The notes: generated from the sequence alone by a model not told the origin. DNA of 64,000 nucleotides from Hanleya hanleyi (GCA_036873755.1 JAVTVY010017247.1:1-64000), one strand, 5' to 3'. Shown: positions 10,809 through 22,069, numbered from the stretch's first letter. Translations and numbers: made by a program.

Positions 10809-11542
10809 TCACATGTTTTCCCTATAGCAGGGCAAGGCTTACCTGTGTGGGGCCAATCCCTCTCACAGTTTCTACAGGTTCCCCTCCCTTGTGGATGAAA
10901 TTGTTTCTGTTGATGTTGGGGTCGTTTGGGGGGGAATCGGTTTCGTTGCTGCTTATTTTGGCCATTTGACACAAAATTCAAAGTTTGACTAGTGGGCACC
11001 GAATGGGCTTCCATACGTTGTGTGTGTAAATTGGACGTCTCCAACGCACGTGCTACTTCTAAGATTTTGTCGAGTTCAATATTAGTGTCTCTGAGAAGCC
11101 GTCGTTTTAGCTGAGATGACTGACATTTTTCAACAACCTGGTCAGCTATTGCGTCATTAATATCAGCAAATTCACATGTCCCCGCTAGTGCACGTAGACG
11201 AGTAACAAATTGTGAAACTGACTCACCTGTTTGCTGTTCTGTTTGCTTGAAAACATACCGCTCGTACCGAATGTTTTTGCGTGGCAGAAAATATTCGTCG
11301 AGTTTTTCTGCAGCATCTGCGAAAGAATCGCCAGTATCTGTTAGTCCGCGAAACACATCTTGCACTGATTCACCTCCTAGATGTAACAACAAGGCTCTCT
11401 TTTGCTTATCATTTGTCACACCAGTGGCCAGAATGTAGATGTCGAATTGCTCGCGCCATTTTTCCCAACGTGTCGCCAACGATGTCTGGTCAGAGTCCGC
11501 CTGGAACGGAGGTAGAGTGGGTAAATTTAGAAGTCCTGCCAT
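10805..11542 (-). CDS. gag: Gag, unit 3
   Basis: 245 residues, with essentially one change from the unit 2 gag (Gly to Arg in the knuckle region). It shares the TGA that breaks the zinc knuckle and the TGATG overlap with pol. It sits directly downstream of the outermost LTR, so it would be the first gene read from the array's 5' LTR. Confidence 0.9.
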   Translation of the reverse strand: MAGLLNLPTLPPFQADSDQTSLATRWEKWREQFDIYILATGVTNDKQKRALLLHLGGESVQDVFRGLTDTGDSFADAAEKLDEYFLPRKNIRYERYVFKQTEQQTGESVSQFVTRLRALAGTCEFADINDAIADQVVEKCQSSQLKRRLLRDTNIELDKILEVARALETSNLHTQRMEAHSVPTSQTLNFVSNGQNKQQRNRFPPKRPQHQQKQFHPQGRGTCRNCERDWPHTGKPCPAIGKTCD

Positions 11543-11587
11543 ATCGGATATTGTCCGAGCTTACCACAACTCCACAAGCCAATTTAT

Positions 11588-11597
11588 CTCGTCGCCA
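11588..11597 (-). promoter_or_regulatory. Primer binding site, unit 3 (tRNA-Ser)
   Basis: Minus-strand TGGCGACGAG between the outermost LTR and gag, separated from the LTR by the same two-base spacer. Confidence 0.7.
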
Positions 11598-11599
11598 GA

Positions 11600-13340
11600 T
11601 GTAATGTTTGGTATCCTGAACCGATAACAAACTAAGAATCTTGTTCAGATGATGATCTATTTCATAGAACACGTTTTTACATTCCAATGGCGGGCTTCCG
11701 CTAACAACCTGTAACCCGGATGCACTATGAATATTCATGAGGGAGCAGTTACTGTAGGGAGTATTCATTATCATTATTTATGCACTACTAAGTGCTTGGA
11801 CACTACACCAGTGTACCCCAATCTCCCCTATATATATGGGTCATTCTCACGGAAAGGCACATTTTCACTTGGGGAAATATCTCAAAATCAACATCACCAA
11901 TGACTACAGAATTTGATTTCTCTCCATTGACAAAACTCTTTATAATGCGTACAATAAATGCAGACATTCCGAACAATAAACTTTTCGTAACACTTAACGG
12001 TGGAGTTGTCTTCAATCATGTCAGTGGTGTTACACAGGAATGATCAGTATATTGGGCACTAAGAGGACAGAAATAGGAAGATACACACATGCTAGGCAAT
12101 AGATTGCATGTAACTATGACTAATGATGAAAAAATATTGAAGTTAGGAAAACAAGTTTGTTTTTAATATCCTAATTATGCTACTTAGCTCACCAAAATCA
12201 GCCAATTGGACCGCATGTATCAACCATTCATGTAGATTCTGTATAATAAAACCTATTTATTCTTGATGCTTTAAACTAATCGAGTTTGTTTCTTTTTCAA
12301 AATATGGGACAATTTAAACAAGTTTTTCTGAATTTCTAGACCATTCTTGCATCCGTAACACCACTGACAATCCGGTAACACCACTGACAATCCGGTAACA
12401 CCACTGACCTCGTGTAACACGTACCACTGATTAATTTGTTCATAGACGCAAAAATGCAGTTGCAAGTGAAGAATATTCAGGGGCAAAACAGGTATATGAA
12501 AAGCCTTCTGATAAAACTGCTTCTTCTTCTTCAAATAGTTATCTAACTGAAATGTAACACCAGTGACAACCCGGTAACACCAGTGACCTCGAGTAACACC
12601 ACTGACCTCGTGTAACAACAGCGACCAATTTGTTCATAGAGGCAAAAATGCAGCCGTGGGTGAAAGCGATCTAGGGGCAAAACAAGTATATGGCAAGACT
12701 CCTTAACTTAGTATTATATGGAAGAAAGGTAAATTCAAGTTGTACTGAAATTTGGAGCAAAATCATCATTATTGTCAATGGTGTTACCCTACAAATAGTA
12801 ACACCACTGACAGGTAACACCACTGACATTTTGGAAGGAATTAATTGTTGCTCCCTCGTATATTGTCGTGACGGTCCAAGAACAATGATTTTGTAATTCA
12901 TACGCACATTTCTTTATTACCAGTTAATATTTTTACTCGGGAGCCACTACATGTTGATCCTGACACGTAACACCAGTGACCGGTAATAAACATACGCTGA
13001 AAATGTGGAGCTAGAAATGACTGAAATACTGAAAAGAGTTTCATAAAACACTTCTTATGGAATCTCAAGTTTACCCGCGCTTGGAAAAGAAGCCGCCTGG
13101 TGGCAAATCTTTGTTTCTAATTTAAGCGTTCGCTTTTTGGCTCCGATTTCAGTTACAGTAACACCAATGACCCGAAAACCAGTTACAGACCTTTGCCCAT
13201 GCCATTTTCACAAGATAATCTGCCCTTGTAAACAATATATTCATATATTGAAAGAACAGATGCAGCTGGTTGCCAAAAAGGTAGAATAATGTAGAATAAT
13301 GTAGAACAAAAGAATTTCTGGCAACTTTATCGTGGTATCA
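11600..13340 (-). repeat. LTR C, the terminal 5' LTR of the array
   Basis: 1741 bases, bounded by TG (11600) and CA (13340) on the plus strand; similarity to the other units stops there and unique DNA begins. In element orientation it starts TGATACCACGATAAAG. It contains a single ATCGTGGT unit at the edge, where the internal LTRs have three. This LTR would supply transcription of the array. Confidence 0.85.
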
Positions 13341-15170
13341 AGTACGTCACTACAGCCAGTGACAGGTCTATTTTACCCTAAATTGAGGGTTCTGGTGAAA
13401 ATTTACCCGAAAAAATCAATTGGGACAGTGCTTGCAATAAGTTATTCGTACTCTACTAAATGAAAACTACGAACAATCTGAATTTTTTCAGCCATAAGAC
13501 TGCCAGTTAGAAGAAAATTTGGGTCGAGTGACACGAATTGCGTCTTTCCTTGAGAATGACCCATATATATATTATTAATTTGAAGAGCCCAGCTATAATT
13601 CTTCACCAGATGCATATGTGGTATGAATTTACAATGCTTGGCTATAATCCTTCTTGAGAAATCGTGTCCACAAGAAAGATGTGCAGACAGACGACGCTGC
13701 CGACGACGCTGACGGCATATTTTGCCCGGAGGCTAACAACTGTACCGGTAGTACTCGGATTTTGTTCAGCTCACATCAATGGGAATTAAATCTGAGGCAA
13801 ACATGAGAGGAAACATGGTAGGCAGCTTTAAAACTCGATTCGAAAAAATAACCTATACATGTAGCCTATCAATTTCACAATTTATTGAAAATATAGGCTA
13901 CGTAGGCTCCGGCTGTCAAATATCCAACAAGCCAGGCAACTGTGCTCCACGTTGATTACAAGTTACTGCCGTATCACTGCGGGGAGGTCAACATTGACCT
14001 CGTTCTACATATTTTGGTCTGGCAGCAGCTGCGAATATCCAAACCAGGTCAGCTTATACGCATGTACATGCTGGTCTGCTAGACAGAGCAACGAACAATG
14101 CTGACTGTCCGAACGCACAGTTTACTCAAGTCAGCCTCACGCCGAGTGCAGGTTTTATCAAGCATTTTACACCGGTAGGTACATATCTTCATGGACAGGC
14201 GTACCGGTATCTACGGGTCCCTGTGCCACTCTTCCTCACCAGTTTGCCTTATTTGAACAGTTCAGAGGTAGACACACGCGTACGTAGGTAAATGTCTCGG
14301 TGACCTGACGTTCAAGTCTGAAGTCTAGTAGGATAATACATGTAGATCTAATATGCACCGTAAGTTTCATGATCCTGCATGCCTTGGCATGATGGATATT
14401 GTTTGACTTAGCCTACGGGTAATTAATGCATTCCCGTCTGTCAATGACTAATTATAAACCAAGACTAATGTTTCCCAAATTGTAAATAAACCTGTTCCTG
14501 ATACATGTGATATTTTCTCATGAAATGCGATAAGATTTGAATTGGAGCTGTGCTGGTCAAAGGGACAAAACTTTGACTGTCTGTGTATTGTCCTTTGGAA
14601 AGATTATCTCCCTTGTTTGCCGTAAGCACGGCGATATTAGATCACATGAGAGGGTCATCCACCTCTGTCTTTGTATCATTCTTATCATTCCAATATATGT
14701 GCTATATCAATTAGACTTGTTGGAATCTTGTTGGTGGGCTTACTAGCATGGTCGCTCTCGATTATGTCCTTTTCGTTTCATTGAACACACAATGGAATTG
14801 AACACAATTTTTCTGGTTTAAAGAGATGATAACTATAGATAATTCAACATCGTATGGTACGTTTTCCAAATAAAACGGAATTCAAAGATAATTTATGATA
14901 CTTTTTCATTTCAAAATCTTTCGGGGGATTTCAGATTCAAGTCGTAGAAATAAAAGAAAAATGCCCAAACCACCTTTCATTGATCACACAAATCTCCTGT
15001 ATTCTATCATGTATTGTTGTCGGTTGATTTGAATCATTATCTTGAAACACGGGACTATATTGTACGAAACTGTTCAGTTTTAGCTGCACAGAGACCGAAA
15101 CTCAGAACGAATTACTCGTAACGGCTCTGAATGAATTTATGCGCCACAACACTCACAAGTTTATTTTGAC
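13341..15170. other. Flanking DNA without recognised genes
   Basis: Low-complexity-free, AT-rich sequence right of the retrotransposon array. The one ORF over 60 residues (14537-14746) has no recognisable motif or splice context. I see no RNA gene or mobile element here. Confidence 0.5.
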
Positions 15171-15174
15171 CGGT

Positions 15175-15420
15175 TCAGAGTTTTGGTCTCTCGTAAAGCT
15201 GTAGAGTTTCCCAACAACTAGATTTGGTGAGTGGTTTGGCGCTGGGGCCTTGATCGTAGGCCTTGTATAAGAGAAAGGCTACACCGGGGCGCTTCATTGG
15301 GGCTGACATATCCTCAAACAGGTCCAAACACTCCGCGTTGTCAGACGAACCATGCCGGAGTCCTTCTACCACCGCCGACCGGTATATTTTGAACAGGAAA
15401 GAATTCCAAATTAAGGGAGT
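15175..15420 (-). CDS. Coding-like ORF, unrecognised, possible terminal exon
   Basis: A minus-strand open frame continuing upstream of the first GTG (15372) and ending at a stop at 15175. It is noticeably GC-richer than its surroundings and has a protein-like composition (segments such as ECLDLFEDMSAP and GVAFLLYKAYDQGP). No ATG, convincing splice acceptor or family match was found, so this may be an exon of an unidentified minus-strand gene or a chance ORF. Confidence 0.22.
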   Translation of the reverse strand, partial: TPLIWNSFLFKIYRSAVVEGLRHGSSDNAECLDLFEDMSAPMKRPGVAFLLYKAYDQGPSAKPLTKSSCWETLQLYERPKL

Positions 15421-15585
15421 AGAGGACGTTCATTTCTAGAGGTTGAATTTTTTTATAACAAACGTTGAATACGACTGAAATAGTGTTTTTTGTTTTTTGA
15501 ATTATATTTTTAACGACGATGATACTTGATTAGCGTATAGTTGTGTCACCTACGTTACCATGGTTACGGACAGTTAAGAGACCAC

Positions 15586-15748
15586 ACGCTTAAAACTAAA
15601 GTGTTGAAACTTACTCGTAAAGTGTTGAAATAACCCTTCATGTGTGTCCAGAGGGACTGCATGCTCTTTAAGTGTTGTCCCTGTGGACAAACTTAAAGGG
15701 TTATTTCAACACTTTACGAGTAAGTTTCAACACTTTAGTTTTAATCGT
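15586..15748. repeat. Foldback: perfect 48-bp inverted repeat with a 57-bp spacer
   Basis: Arms at 15591-15638 and 15696-15743 are exact reverse complements; with one mismatch the pairing extends to about 15586 and 15748. The spacer also carries a shorter inverted pair (TGTCCAGAGGGAC and GTCCCTGTGGACA). Each arm contains AAAGTGTTGAAA twice. This would form a long hairpin of the small foldback/MITE type. Confidence 0.85.
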
Positions 15749-16080
15749 GCAGCTGGTATATTTGCTAACAGTGATACAGTTTAAGATTTACGATAACCGG
15801 TTGTATTTCTCTACTCATGTTTGTTGCAAATATGAAGAAAGGCGACTTTTCTAACTGTTGTGGTACGAAACGGTTTTATCTGCTCACATGATGGTATGTA
15901 AATCCAATGTTTGATCTACACCAAATAGACAACAAATCAAGCTGATGAGGTCATTTGAGAAACAAGTTGTTTGACTGTTGTGGAAGATTGAAGCTTAAAA
16001 TAATCATCTGCCTTTGCGTTCTCATTGAAAATTGAATTATGTGAATTTGATAAACATGGTAACGTAGTTAACAAAAAGGT

Positions 16081-16320
16081 AAATGAGTGAGTGAGTGAAT
16101 ATGATTTAACATCGCTTTCAACACTATTTCAGTCGTATCACAACGTTTGGTTCCTACATGTATTCCTTTTCACACCCACAAACCACACGGGTAGGATCCT
16201 ATTCCTTTCAATACCCGGCACCCCACGGGTGGGGTCCTATTCATTTTCACACCCGGGTACCCCACGGGGGCTCCAGTCGCCTCTTACGACAAGCTCTCTG
16301 AGGAGCTGAGGCCTTTTCTT
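16081..16320 (+). mobile_element. Short interspersed element starting (TGAG)n
   Basis: Begins with a GAGTGAGTGAGT run followed by a segment resembling TTTAACATCGCTTTCAACACT, then three GGT/ACCCCACGGG-type repeats and CCAGTCGCCTCTTACGACAAG. A second element with the same head lies at 56436. Such elements are common in molluscan genomes; the class assignment is from general knowledge. Confidence 0.5.
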
Positions 16321-17420
16321 ACTATGCCACATGGCGTATTCTTACCATGGAGTGTAGACAACGACACCCCATGTCAATCTCCGGGAGCCCCACAGGGCTG
16401 ACAAGAAGGTAACGATGTTGACAAAAAATTACGTAGTTGATGACATGCAGTTCTCTTAACTCCGTTACCAAAATGTCAAACTCTGTTACCAAAATGTCAA
16501 CTACGTTACCAAATAGTATACGTTACTAAATAGTAACGTAGTTGACAGTAACATAGTTGACATATTTGTTATCGGAGAGTAATATTGTCTCGTTGTATGT
16601 AAGTTCCCATATCGAGATCACCCGAGGTGAATCCTTTTGGGTGTGTTCAGTCAACCAAGAAATATATTCAGCATACTTCTCTGATTTCTGGCTGTAACAA
16701 AAGGTAACTGTGTTGACATGCTGTAAAGATACGGCTATTTGGAGATGGACATTTTTCTAATTTAAAATTCTGTTTGTGTTAATTCATTTCATAAGTCAAT
16801 GGTCGTTCCTTTACTTATATTCCCAGCGGAATAAACATGGTCCAGTTGACAATACTCGTCATCTTTTATCCCTTTGTATGCAATGATAACGGTGTTGACA
16901 TTTACCTTGGGGACAGAGGAAAAATGAATAAAAGAATATATTTTTCCTACATATGGTTAAGAAAGATTGCATGTGAATAACAGACTTTTTGATTCATGAT
17001 TTAGGCTCTGTCACATTTTCTCATGTGAAATACCCCGAATTAACAGATTATAATCCATAGGTAGGCAGCACTGGGGACCATGCCATAATAACGTTTATAA
17101 AATTATAAAAAAATAGCTGTTAAAATGTATCGTTTTTATCATAATTTGTGATTGTACAAAGAAATAATGCATCAAGCTAATATCCTGTAAAGCTATTTTG
17201 CCGGCTGTTGCAATTAACTGTACAGAGGGATGTAGGAGAGAAAATGTACATGTACCACAATGATACAATGACCCGCTTAGGGGCGATGGACGTAGTGTGC
17301 TTGTTACTTGTAGAACTAATCTGTGTATATATATGTCTACTGTAAAATTAGGAGTAATCGAATCGAGTGAACTGAGAAAATTAACTAATCAGTGCTTAAT
17401 CGGTATTTGTTTTATCCCTA
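16321..17420. other. Upstream region of the hydrolase gene
   Basis: AT-rich non-coding DNA carrying most of the GTAAC-N5-TGACA words. I could not place a promoter or first exon with confidence. A pyrimidine-rich splice acceptor ending TCCCTACAG at 17423 implies that a 5' exon lies further upstream. Confidence 0.4.
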
Positions 17421-17442
17421 CAGGTGTTTACAGCAATCCGCG

Positions 17443-18126
17443 ATGGGGCGTGAAACAGTAACGTTCGACTCTGAGAACAAAGCTGGTAAAGGCCACGGTA
17501 CCTTGCAAGGTGATTTGACCCAAACCAAGAAGAGTCTTATCGTACTTCAAGAATGGTGGGGCTTGAACGACCAAATTCAAAACGAGGCTTCGGAAATCGG
17601 TAACCTTGGCAACTTCGTGACTTTAGTGCCTGACCTCTACCGAGGAAAACTGGCAAAGGACAATGAAGAGGCGGGCCATTTGATGAACAATCTTGACTGG
17701 TCAGGCGCCATCGCGGATATAAGAGGCGCCGCCCAATTTCTGCTGTCCAAAGGCTGCACTTCTGTTGGCGTTACGGGTTTCTGTATGGGAGGGGCGCTTA
17801 GCTTGGCGGCGGCAGCACTGGTTAGAGAGATCGACGCTGCAGCGCCGTTCTACGGCATCCCCGGCGCTAGTCTCGCTGATTTATCCACAATCAAAATTCC
17901 AGTGCAATGTCATTTCGGGGAGAAAGATGAATTGGAGGGGTTTTCTTCCCCAAAAGATTACAAAGCGCTGGAGGAGAAGTTCAAGGTGGCGGGTGTGAAA
18001 TATGAACTGTTCACGTACCCGGCAGGACACGCCTTCACCAATACGACAGGGGCCAACTACAACCCAGAGGCGAGTAAAACCGCTTTCGGCCGTCTGGTGG
18101 AATTCATGAACAAGAATTTGAAATAA
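17443..18126 (+). CDS. Dienelactone hydrolase family protein (carboxymethylenebutenolidase-like)
   Basis: 227 residues, a single alpha/beta-hydrolase domain of normal family length. The family hydrolyses dienelactones and related esters in the cytosol using a Cys-His-Asp triad. All three are visible: Cys114 in GFCMGG, Asp162 in GEKDE and His196 in PAGHAF. The family's early Glu is at 37 in QEWWG. The start is the ATG shortly after a splice acceptor (CCTACAG at 17421-17423, with an alternative TTTACAG at 17431). The upstream in-frame extension to 17392 crosses that acceptor and is therefore likely intronic. All recognisable coding sequence is in this one exon, with GC content well above the flanks. 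The physiological substrate cannot be read from sequence. Confidence 0.93.
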   Translation: MGRETVTFDSENKAGKGHGTLQGDLTQTKKSLIVLQEWWGLNDQIQNEASEIGNLGNFVTLVPDLYRGKLAKDNEEAGHLMNNLDWSGAIADIRGAAQFLLSKGCTSVGVTGFCMGGALSLAAAALVREIDAAAPFYGIPGASLADLSTIKIPVQCHFGEKDELEGFSSPKDYKALEEKFKVAGVKYELFTYPAGHAFTNTTGANYNPEASKTAFGRLVEFMNKNLK

Positions 18127-18439
18127 GATTTCAACTAGTTGCGTTTTAGTTGGTTCGTCCATGATTTACGATACCAAACCCATCAGGGGCAATGAGTATT
18201 TGAGAAAATTATTTTAAAGTGGTTCATGGGTGCTGATTATCTTTACCTCGACTGATATGTTGAAGTTGTGAAGAAATACACATGCCTTATCAGTGAGATG
18301 AGTTACCCATTTGCGTGTTTTATGATTTACTTCAGATGGTGAAACCATAGGCTTCATTTTTTGCTTTGGAAGTCAGCTTAATTTTCTTATTTGTGAATCA
18401 TTTTGTACAGAATTTAACTTTCTATCCTGACGTTGTGTA

Positions 18440-19680
18440 ATCTCTAACGGAAATCGACAGCTGAATAAACTCTGTGAAATCAGTAACGACAATGGACTGG
18501 TACATTTAATTCTGTGAAATCAGTAACGACAATCGATAGGTGAAATTAGTAACGACAATGCAAAGGTGAAATCATTAATGACAATCGAAAAGTGAAATCA
18601 TTAACAATCAAAGGTGGAATCACGACAATTGACAGGTGGATTAACTAAGTAAAACAGTGAAGACAGTTGACAGGTGAGTGCATTCCATGAGATCAATAAC
18701 GACAATCGACGGTTAAATTAACCCTGTAAAATCAGTGATAACAATAGCCAGGTGAAATTATTCACAACAATCGACAGGTGGATAAACTAAGTAAAATCAG
18801 TGAAAACGATCGACAGGTAAATACATTCTGTGAAATCAGTAACGACAATCGACAGGTAAATTAACCCTGTAAAATCAGCCAGGTGAAATCCGTAATGACA
18901 ATTGACAAGTGAAATCAGTAACGACAATCGACAGGTGAAATAATTAAAGACAATCAAAAGATGGAATCAGGTGGACAGGTGGATAAACTAAGTAAAATCA
19001 TTGAACACAATCGACAGGTGAATAAATTCTGTGAAAGCGGCAACGACAATCGACAGGTAAATACGACCAGTGAAATCAGTTACGACAATCAACCGGTAAA
19101 TACCGCCAGATGCATGAACTCTGTAAACTCAGTCACAACATTCGCCACGTGAAATCATTAACGAAAATCGACGAATGAATGAACTCTGTGAAATCGATAG
19201 GCATTAACGACAATCGGTAGGTGAATAAACTAAGTAAAATCAGTGAAGACAATCGACAGGTCAATACATTCTGTGAAATCAGTCGCGACAATTGACAGGT
19301 AAATTAATCCTGTAAAACAAGTGTCAATAGCCAGGTGAAATCCGTAACGACAATCGACAGGTGAAAGCAGTAACGATAATCGTCAGGTGAAATCTGTAAC
19401 GACAATCGACAGGTGAAATTAACGACAATCAAAAGGTGGAATCCGGTGGATAAACTAAGCAAAATCAGGTGAATAAATTATGTGAAATCGGTAATGACAA
19501 TCGACAGGTAAATACGATCAGTAAAATCAGTAACGACAAGTGTTAGATGCTTAACTCTGTAAACTCAATCTCGACATTCGCCAGGTGAAATCATTAACGA
19601 AAACCGACGAATGAATGAACTCTGTGAAATCGATAGGCCCTAACGACCATCGACATGCAGGTAAATAAACTTTGTCTAAC
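18440..19680 (+). repeat. Degenerate minisatellite, 3' of the hydrolase gene
   Basis: About 1.2 kb built from variants of two short blocks, GAAATCAGTAACGACAATCG-like and ACAGGTGAATAAACTCTG-like, combined in irregular order with deletions. Units of roughly 25-45 bases recur dozens of times on the same strand. Short ORFs across it (for example 18961-19152) merely translate the repeat. Confidence 0.85.
18464..18469 (+). terminator. Candidate polyadenylation signal of the hydrolase gene
   Basis: AATAAA about 340 bases after the stop codon and just inside the start of the minisatellite; no closer canonical hexamer was noticed. Confidence 0.35.
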
Positions 19681-19683
19681 CCC

Positions 19684-21500
19684 GCATGTCCATTTTCCGT
19701 TTTTTATACGCCCGCCAAAAGGCGGACGTATTATGTGATGGCAGTTTCCGTCCGTCTGTCCGTCCGTCCGTCTGTCCGTCTGTCCGGTTCTCGTGTCCGG
19801 TCTATATCTGGGACAGTTCCTATCTACAGTTCCAATTTTTGGTGGGTGGATACCCTACGGGGAGACGATGTGTCGCGTACCAAAATGAAGGTCGAGGTCA
19901 GAGGTCAAAGGTCACTGGCCTAAAAGAAAACAACAGATAATCACTGAAGTGTTCGTGTCCGGTCTATATCTGTGAACGTTTTCTATCCACAGTTGCAATC
20001 TTTTGTGAGTGGATACACTAGGTGGAGACGATGTGTCGCGTATCAAAATTGAGGTCGAGGCCAGAGGTCAAAGGTCACTGTTGACTAAAATCAGGAAATC
20101 ATTGATCGTTGACAGTTTTGTATCTACAGTTCTAATTTTTAGTGAGTGGAGGCCCTAGCGGGGAACGATGTGCTGCATACTAAATGTAGGTCAAGGTCAG
20201 AGGTCAAAGGTCAGTGTGACTGAAAAATCAGGAAATCATTAAAAATTTCTATTTTTTTTGAGTGTATTCAAATAGGGGGAACTAAAGTGTTGCATACCAA
20301 AATGTAGGTCACGGTCAAAGGTCACTGTGACTCCAAAATCAGGAAATTATTAAAAATAACATTTCCTTGTGTCAGTAGATATATTAGGGGGACACGATGT
20401 GTCATATATCAAAATGTAGGTCAAGGTCGAGTAGGTCAAGGTCAAAGGTCACTGTGACTCCAAAATCAGGAAATTATTAAAAATAACATTTCTTTGTGTC
20501 AGTAGATATATTAGGGGGATACGATGTGTCACATATCAAGATGTAGGTCAAGGTCATTGTGACCCCGAAATCGTGAAATTGTTGAAAATCATGATTTTTT
20601 TTTGTCCATTGAGAAATTACGGGTAGCCGTTTTTTCATGTACCAAAATTTAGATCCAGGTCAATATTCAAGATCACTGTGACCCCAGAATCAAGGTCAAA
20701 GGTCAGTGTGACCTAAAAATCAGGAAATCATTCAAAATTGCTAATTTTTTGTGAGTAGATTCAATAGGGGAAATGAAGTGTTGCATACCAAAAATTAGGT
20801 CAAGGTCAAAGGTCACTGACCCCAAAATCAGGAAATTATTAAAAATATCTTTTTTTTTGTGTCAGTAGATACATTAGGGAGACACGATGTGTCACATACC
20901 AAAATGTAGGTCAAGGTCAAAGGTCAAGGTCACTGTGACTCCAAAATCGTGAAATTGTTAAAAATCATGATTTTTTGTGCCCATTGAGAAATTAAGGGGA
21001 GGCGGTTTGTCATGTACCGAAATTTAGGTCAAGGTCAACAGTCAAGGTCAGTGTGACTCCAGAATCAAGAAATCTGTGAAAAGTACTTTTTTGTGTCAGT
21101 AGATACATTAGGGGGACATGATGTGTCATGTACCAAAATGTAGGTCAAGGCCAAACGTCAAGGTCACTGTGACCCCCAAAATCATGAAATTCATAAAAAT
21201 CATGATTTTTTTGTGTCCATTGAGGGAAGACGATGTGTCGTGTACCAAAATTTAGGTCATGGTCACTGTGATCCCAAAATCAGGAAATATTAAAAGTCAC
21301 ATTTTCATATGCTTTTCGAAGATGAGGTCATGTAATGGCTGCGATGTTGGGTTCTGTCCATTCATCCGTTAACATTTGTTGTCCATGCGATATCTCTAGT
21401 TTCAAGGTATGGATTGGTACTATACTTTGAGTATACTTACTCGCATGGCAAAGAGGAGCCATACATCAATTTGTCAAAGGTCAAGGTCACAGTCCCCCAA
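19684..21500 (+). repeat. Degenerate tandem repeat rich in AGGTCA half-sites
   Basis: Starts with a CGCCCGCCAAAAGGCGGACG segment and a CCGT/CTGTC microsatellite (19745-19795), then about twelve diverged units of roughly 115-120 bases. Each unit contains runs such as AGGTCAAGGTCAAAGGTCACTGTGAC, an AAAATCAGGAAATTATT block and GGGGGACACGATGTGTC. Well over twenty AGGTCA words occur, several spaced as direct repeats with 0 or 1 base. Similar repeats are frequent in molluscs; I see no coding potential. Confidence 0.8.
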
Positions 21501-22069
21501 AACTGAATCACGTTTAGCTGACTATATGTGTTAGGTTGGAATATTCAGAGATCTCTCCTACACATGTATATGGCATTTGTCCTGTGGAGTTGCCTACCGT
21601 GTTTGAAATAGCTACATTTAGTTAAACTGTTGTGAAATAAAAACCATACATTTACTAACTTGATGGGGAGAGGGGTCCTTTATGACCTTCATACCTGTTT
21701 TAATATTAACTCAGAAACAAAGGTTTACTTCATCACTCTCTTCTTCCTTCATGAAAAATTTTCTCGTCTGAGAGAAATCCATTTGCAGAAAAACTACTAT
21801 TTTCTTGTGTTTGACTATTGTCGATTTCAGTGTGGGATATGTGAGCTCTCGACTCTTGCTCGAAGGTCAACTAGTTGCCAAGAGTTAAGCTCATTTTAGG
21901 TTATCATTCAATATAAGATGTGATATACGTTACATTCTCAGAAGCACAAAATTGTAGACCTTTCTCTGGATTGCTAGCTACCAATTGGAATCAAGGAAAC
22001 AACCTTGAAATTTGGACCAATGTGATTCCGGATATACGGGCGTATATTGAAGCCCCTTGGGCTCTTGTT
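21501..22069. other. No recognised feature
   Basis: AT-rich sequence with two short ORFs (21660-21899, 21920-22135) lacking motifs or splice context. Confidence 0.4.

Larger units (their letters stand above)
1..13340 (-). mobile_element. Tandem array of a Ty3/gypsy LTR retrotransposon (three units, shared LTRs)
   Basis: The same roughly 5.0-kb unit repeats: the first bases of the window recur at 5008 and 10001. Read on the minus strand each unit is LTR, PBS, gag, pol, next LTR. The units share single LTRs (LTR-body-LTR-body-LTR-body), as expected from LTR-LTR recombination or template switching rather than three independent insertions. The second and third units are nearly identical. The right end at 13340 is a clean LTR terminus followed by non-repetitive DNA; the left end lies outside the window, so no target-site duplication can be tested. 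Gag with a WPH-type zinc knuckle, the RT motif LSDD and a tRNA-Ser primer site suggest a Mag/SURL-like invertebrate lineage; the lineage is inference. Confidence 0.93.
15544..16905. repeat. Cluster of dispersed GTAAC-N5-TGACA words
   Basis: Words of the form GTAAC, five variable bases, TGACA recur without a fixed period and on both strands. Examples: 15544-15559 (minus), 16410, around 16495 (minus), 16530 and 16550 (plus), 16702 and, with ATAAC, 16884. Near-matches lie at 16059 and 16460-16485. The five-base core is usually GTAGT, TGTGT or GATGT. The same word with an ACCAC core is abundant in the retrotransposon LTRs. Confidence 0.6.

Noticed and set aside
17765..18162. ORFs in other frames of the hydrolase exon
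   Set aside because: Shadows of a GC-rich true coding exon.
19672..19940. Two overlapping ORFs of about 84 residues
   Set aside because: They translate the CCGTC/CTGTC microsatellite and the first AGGTCA unit.
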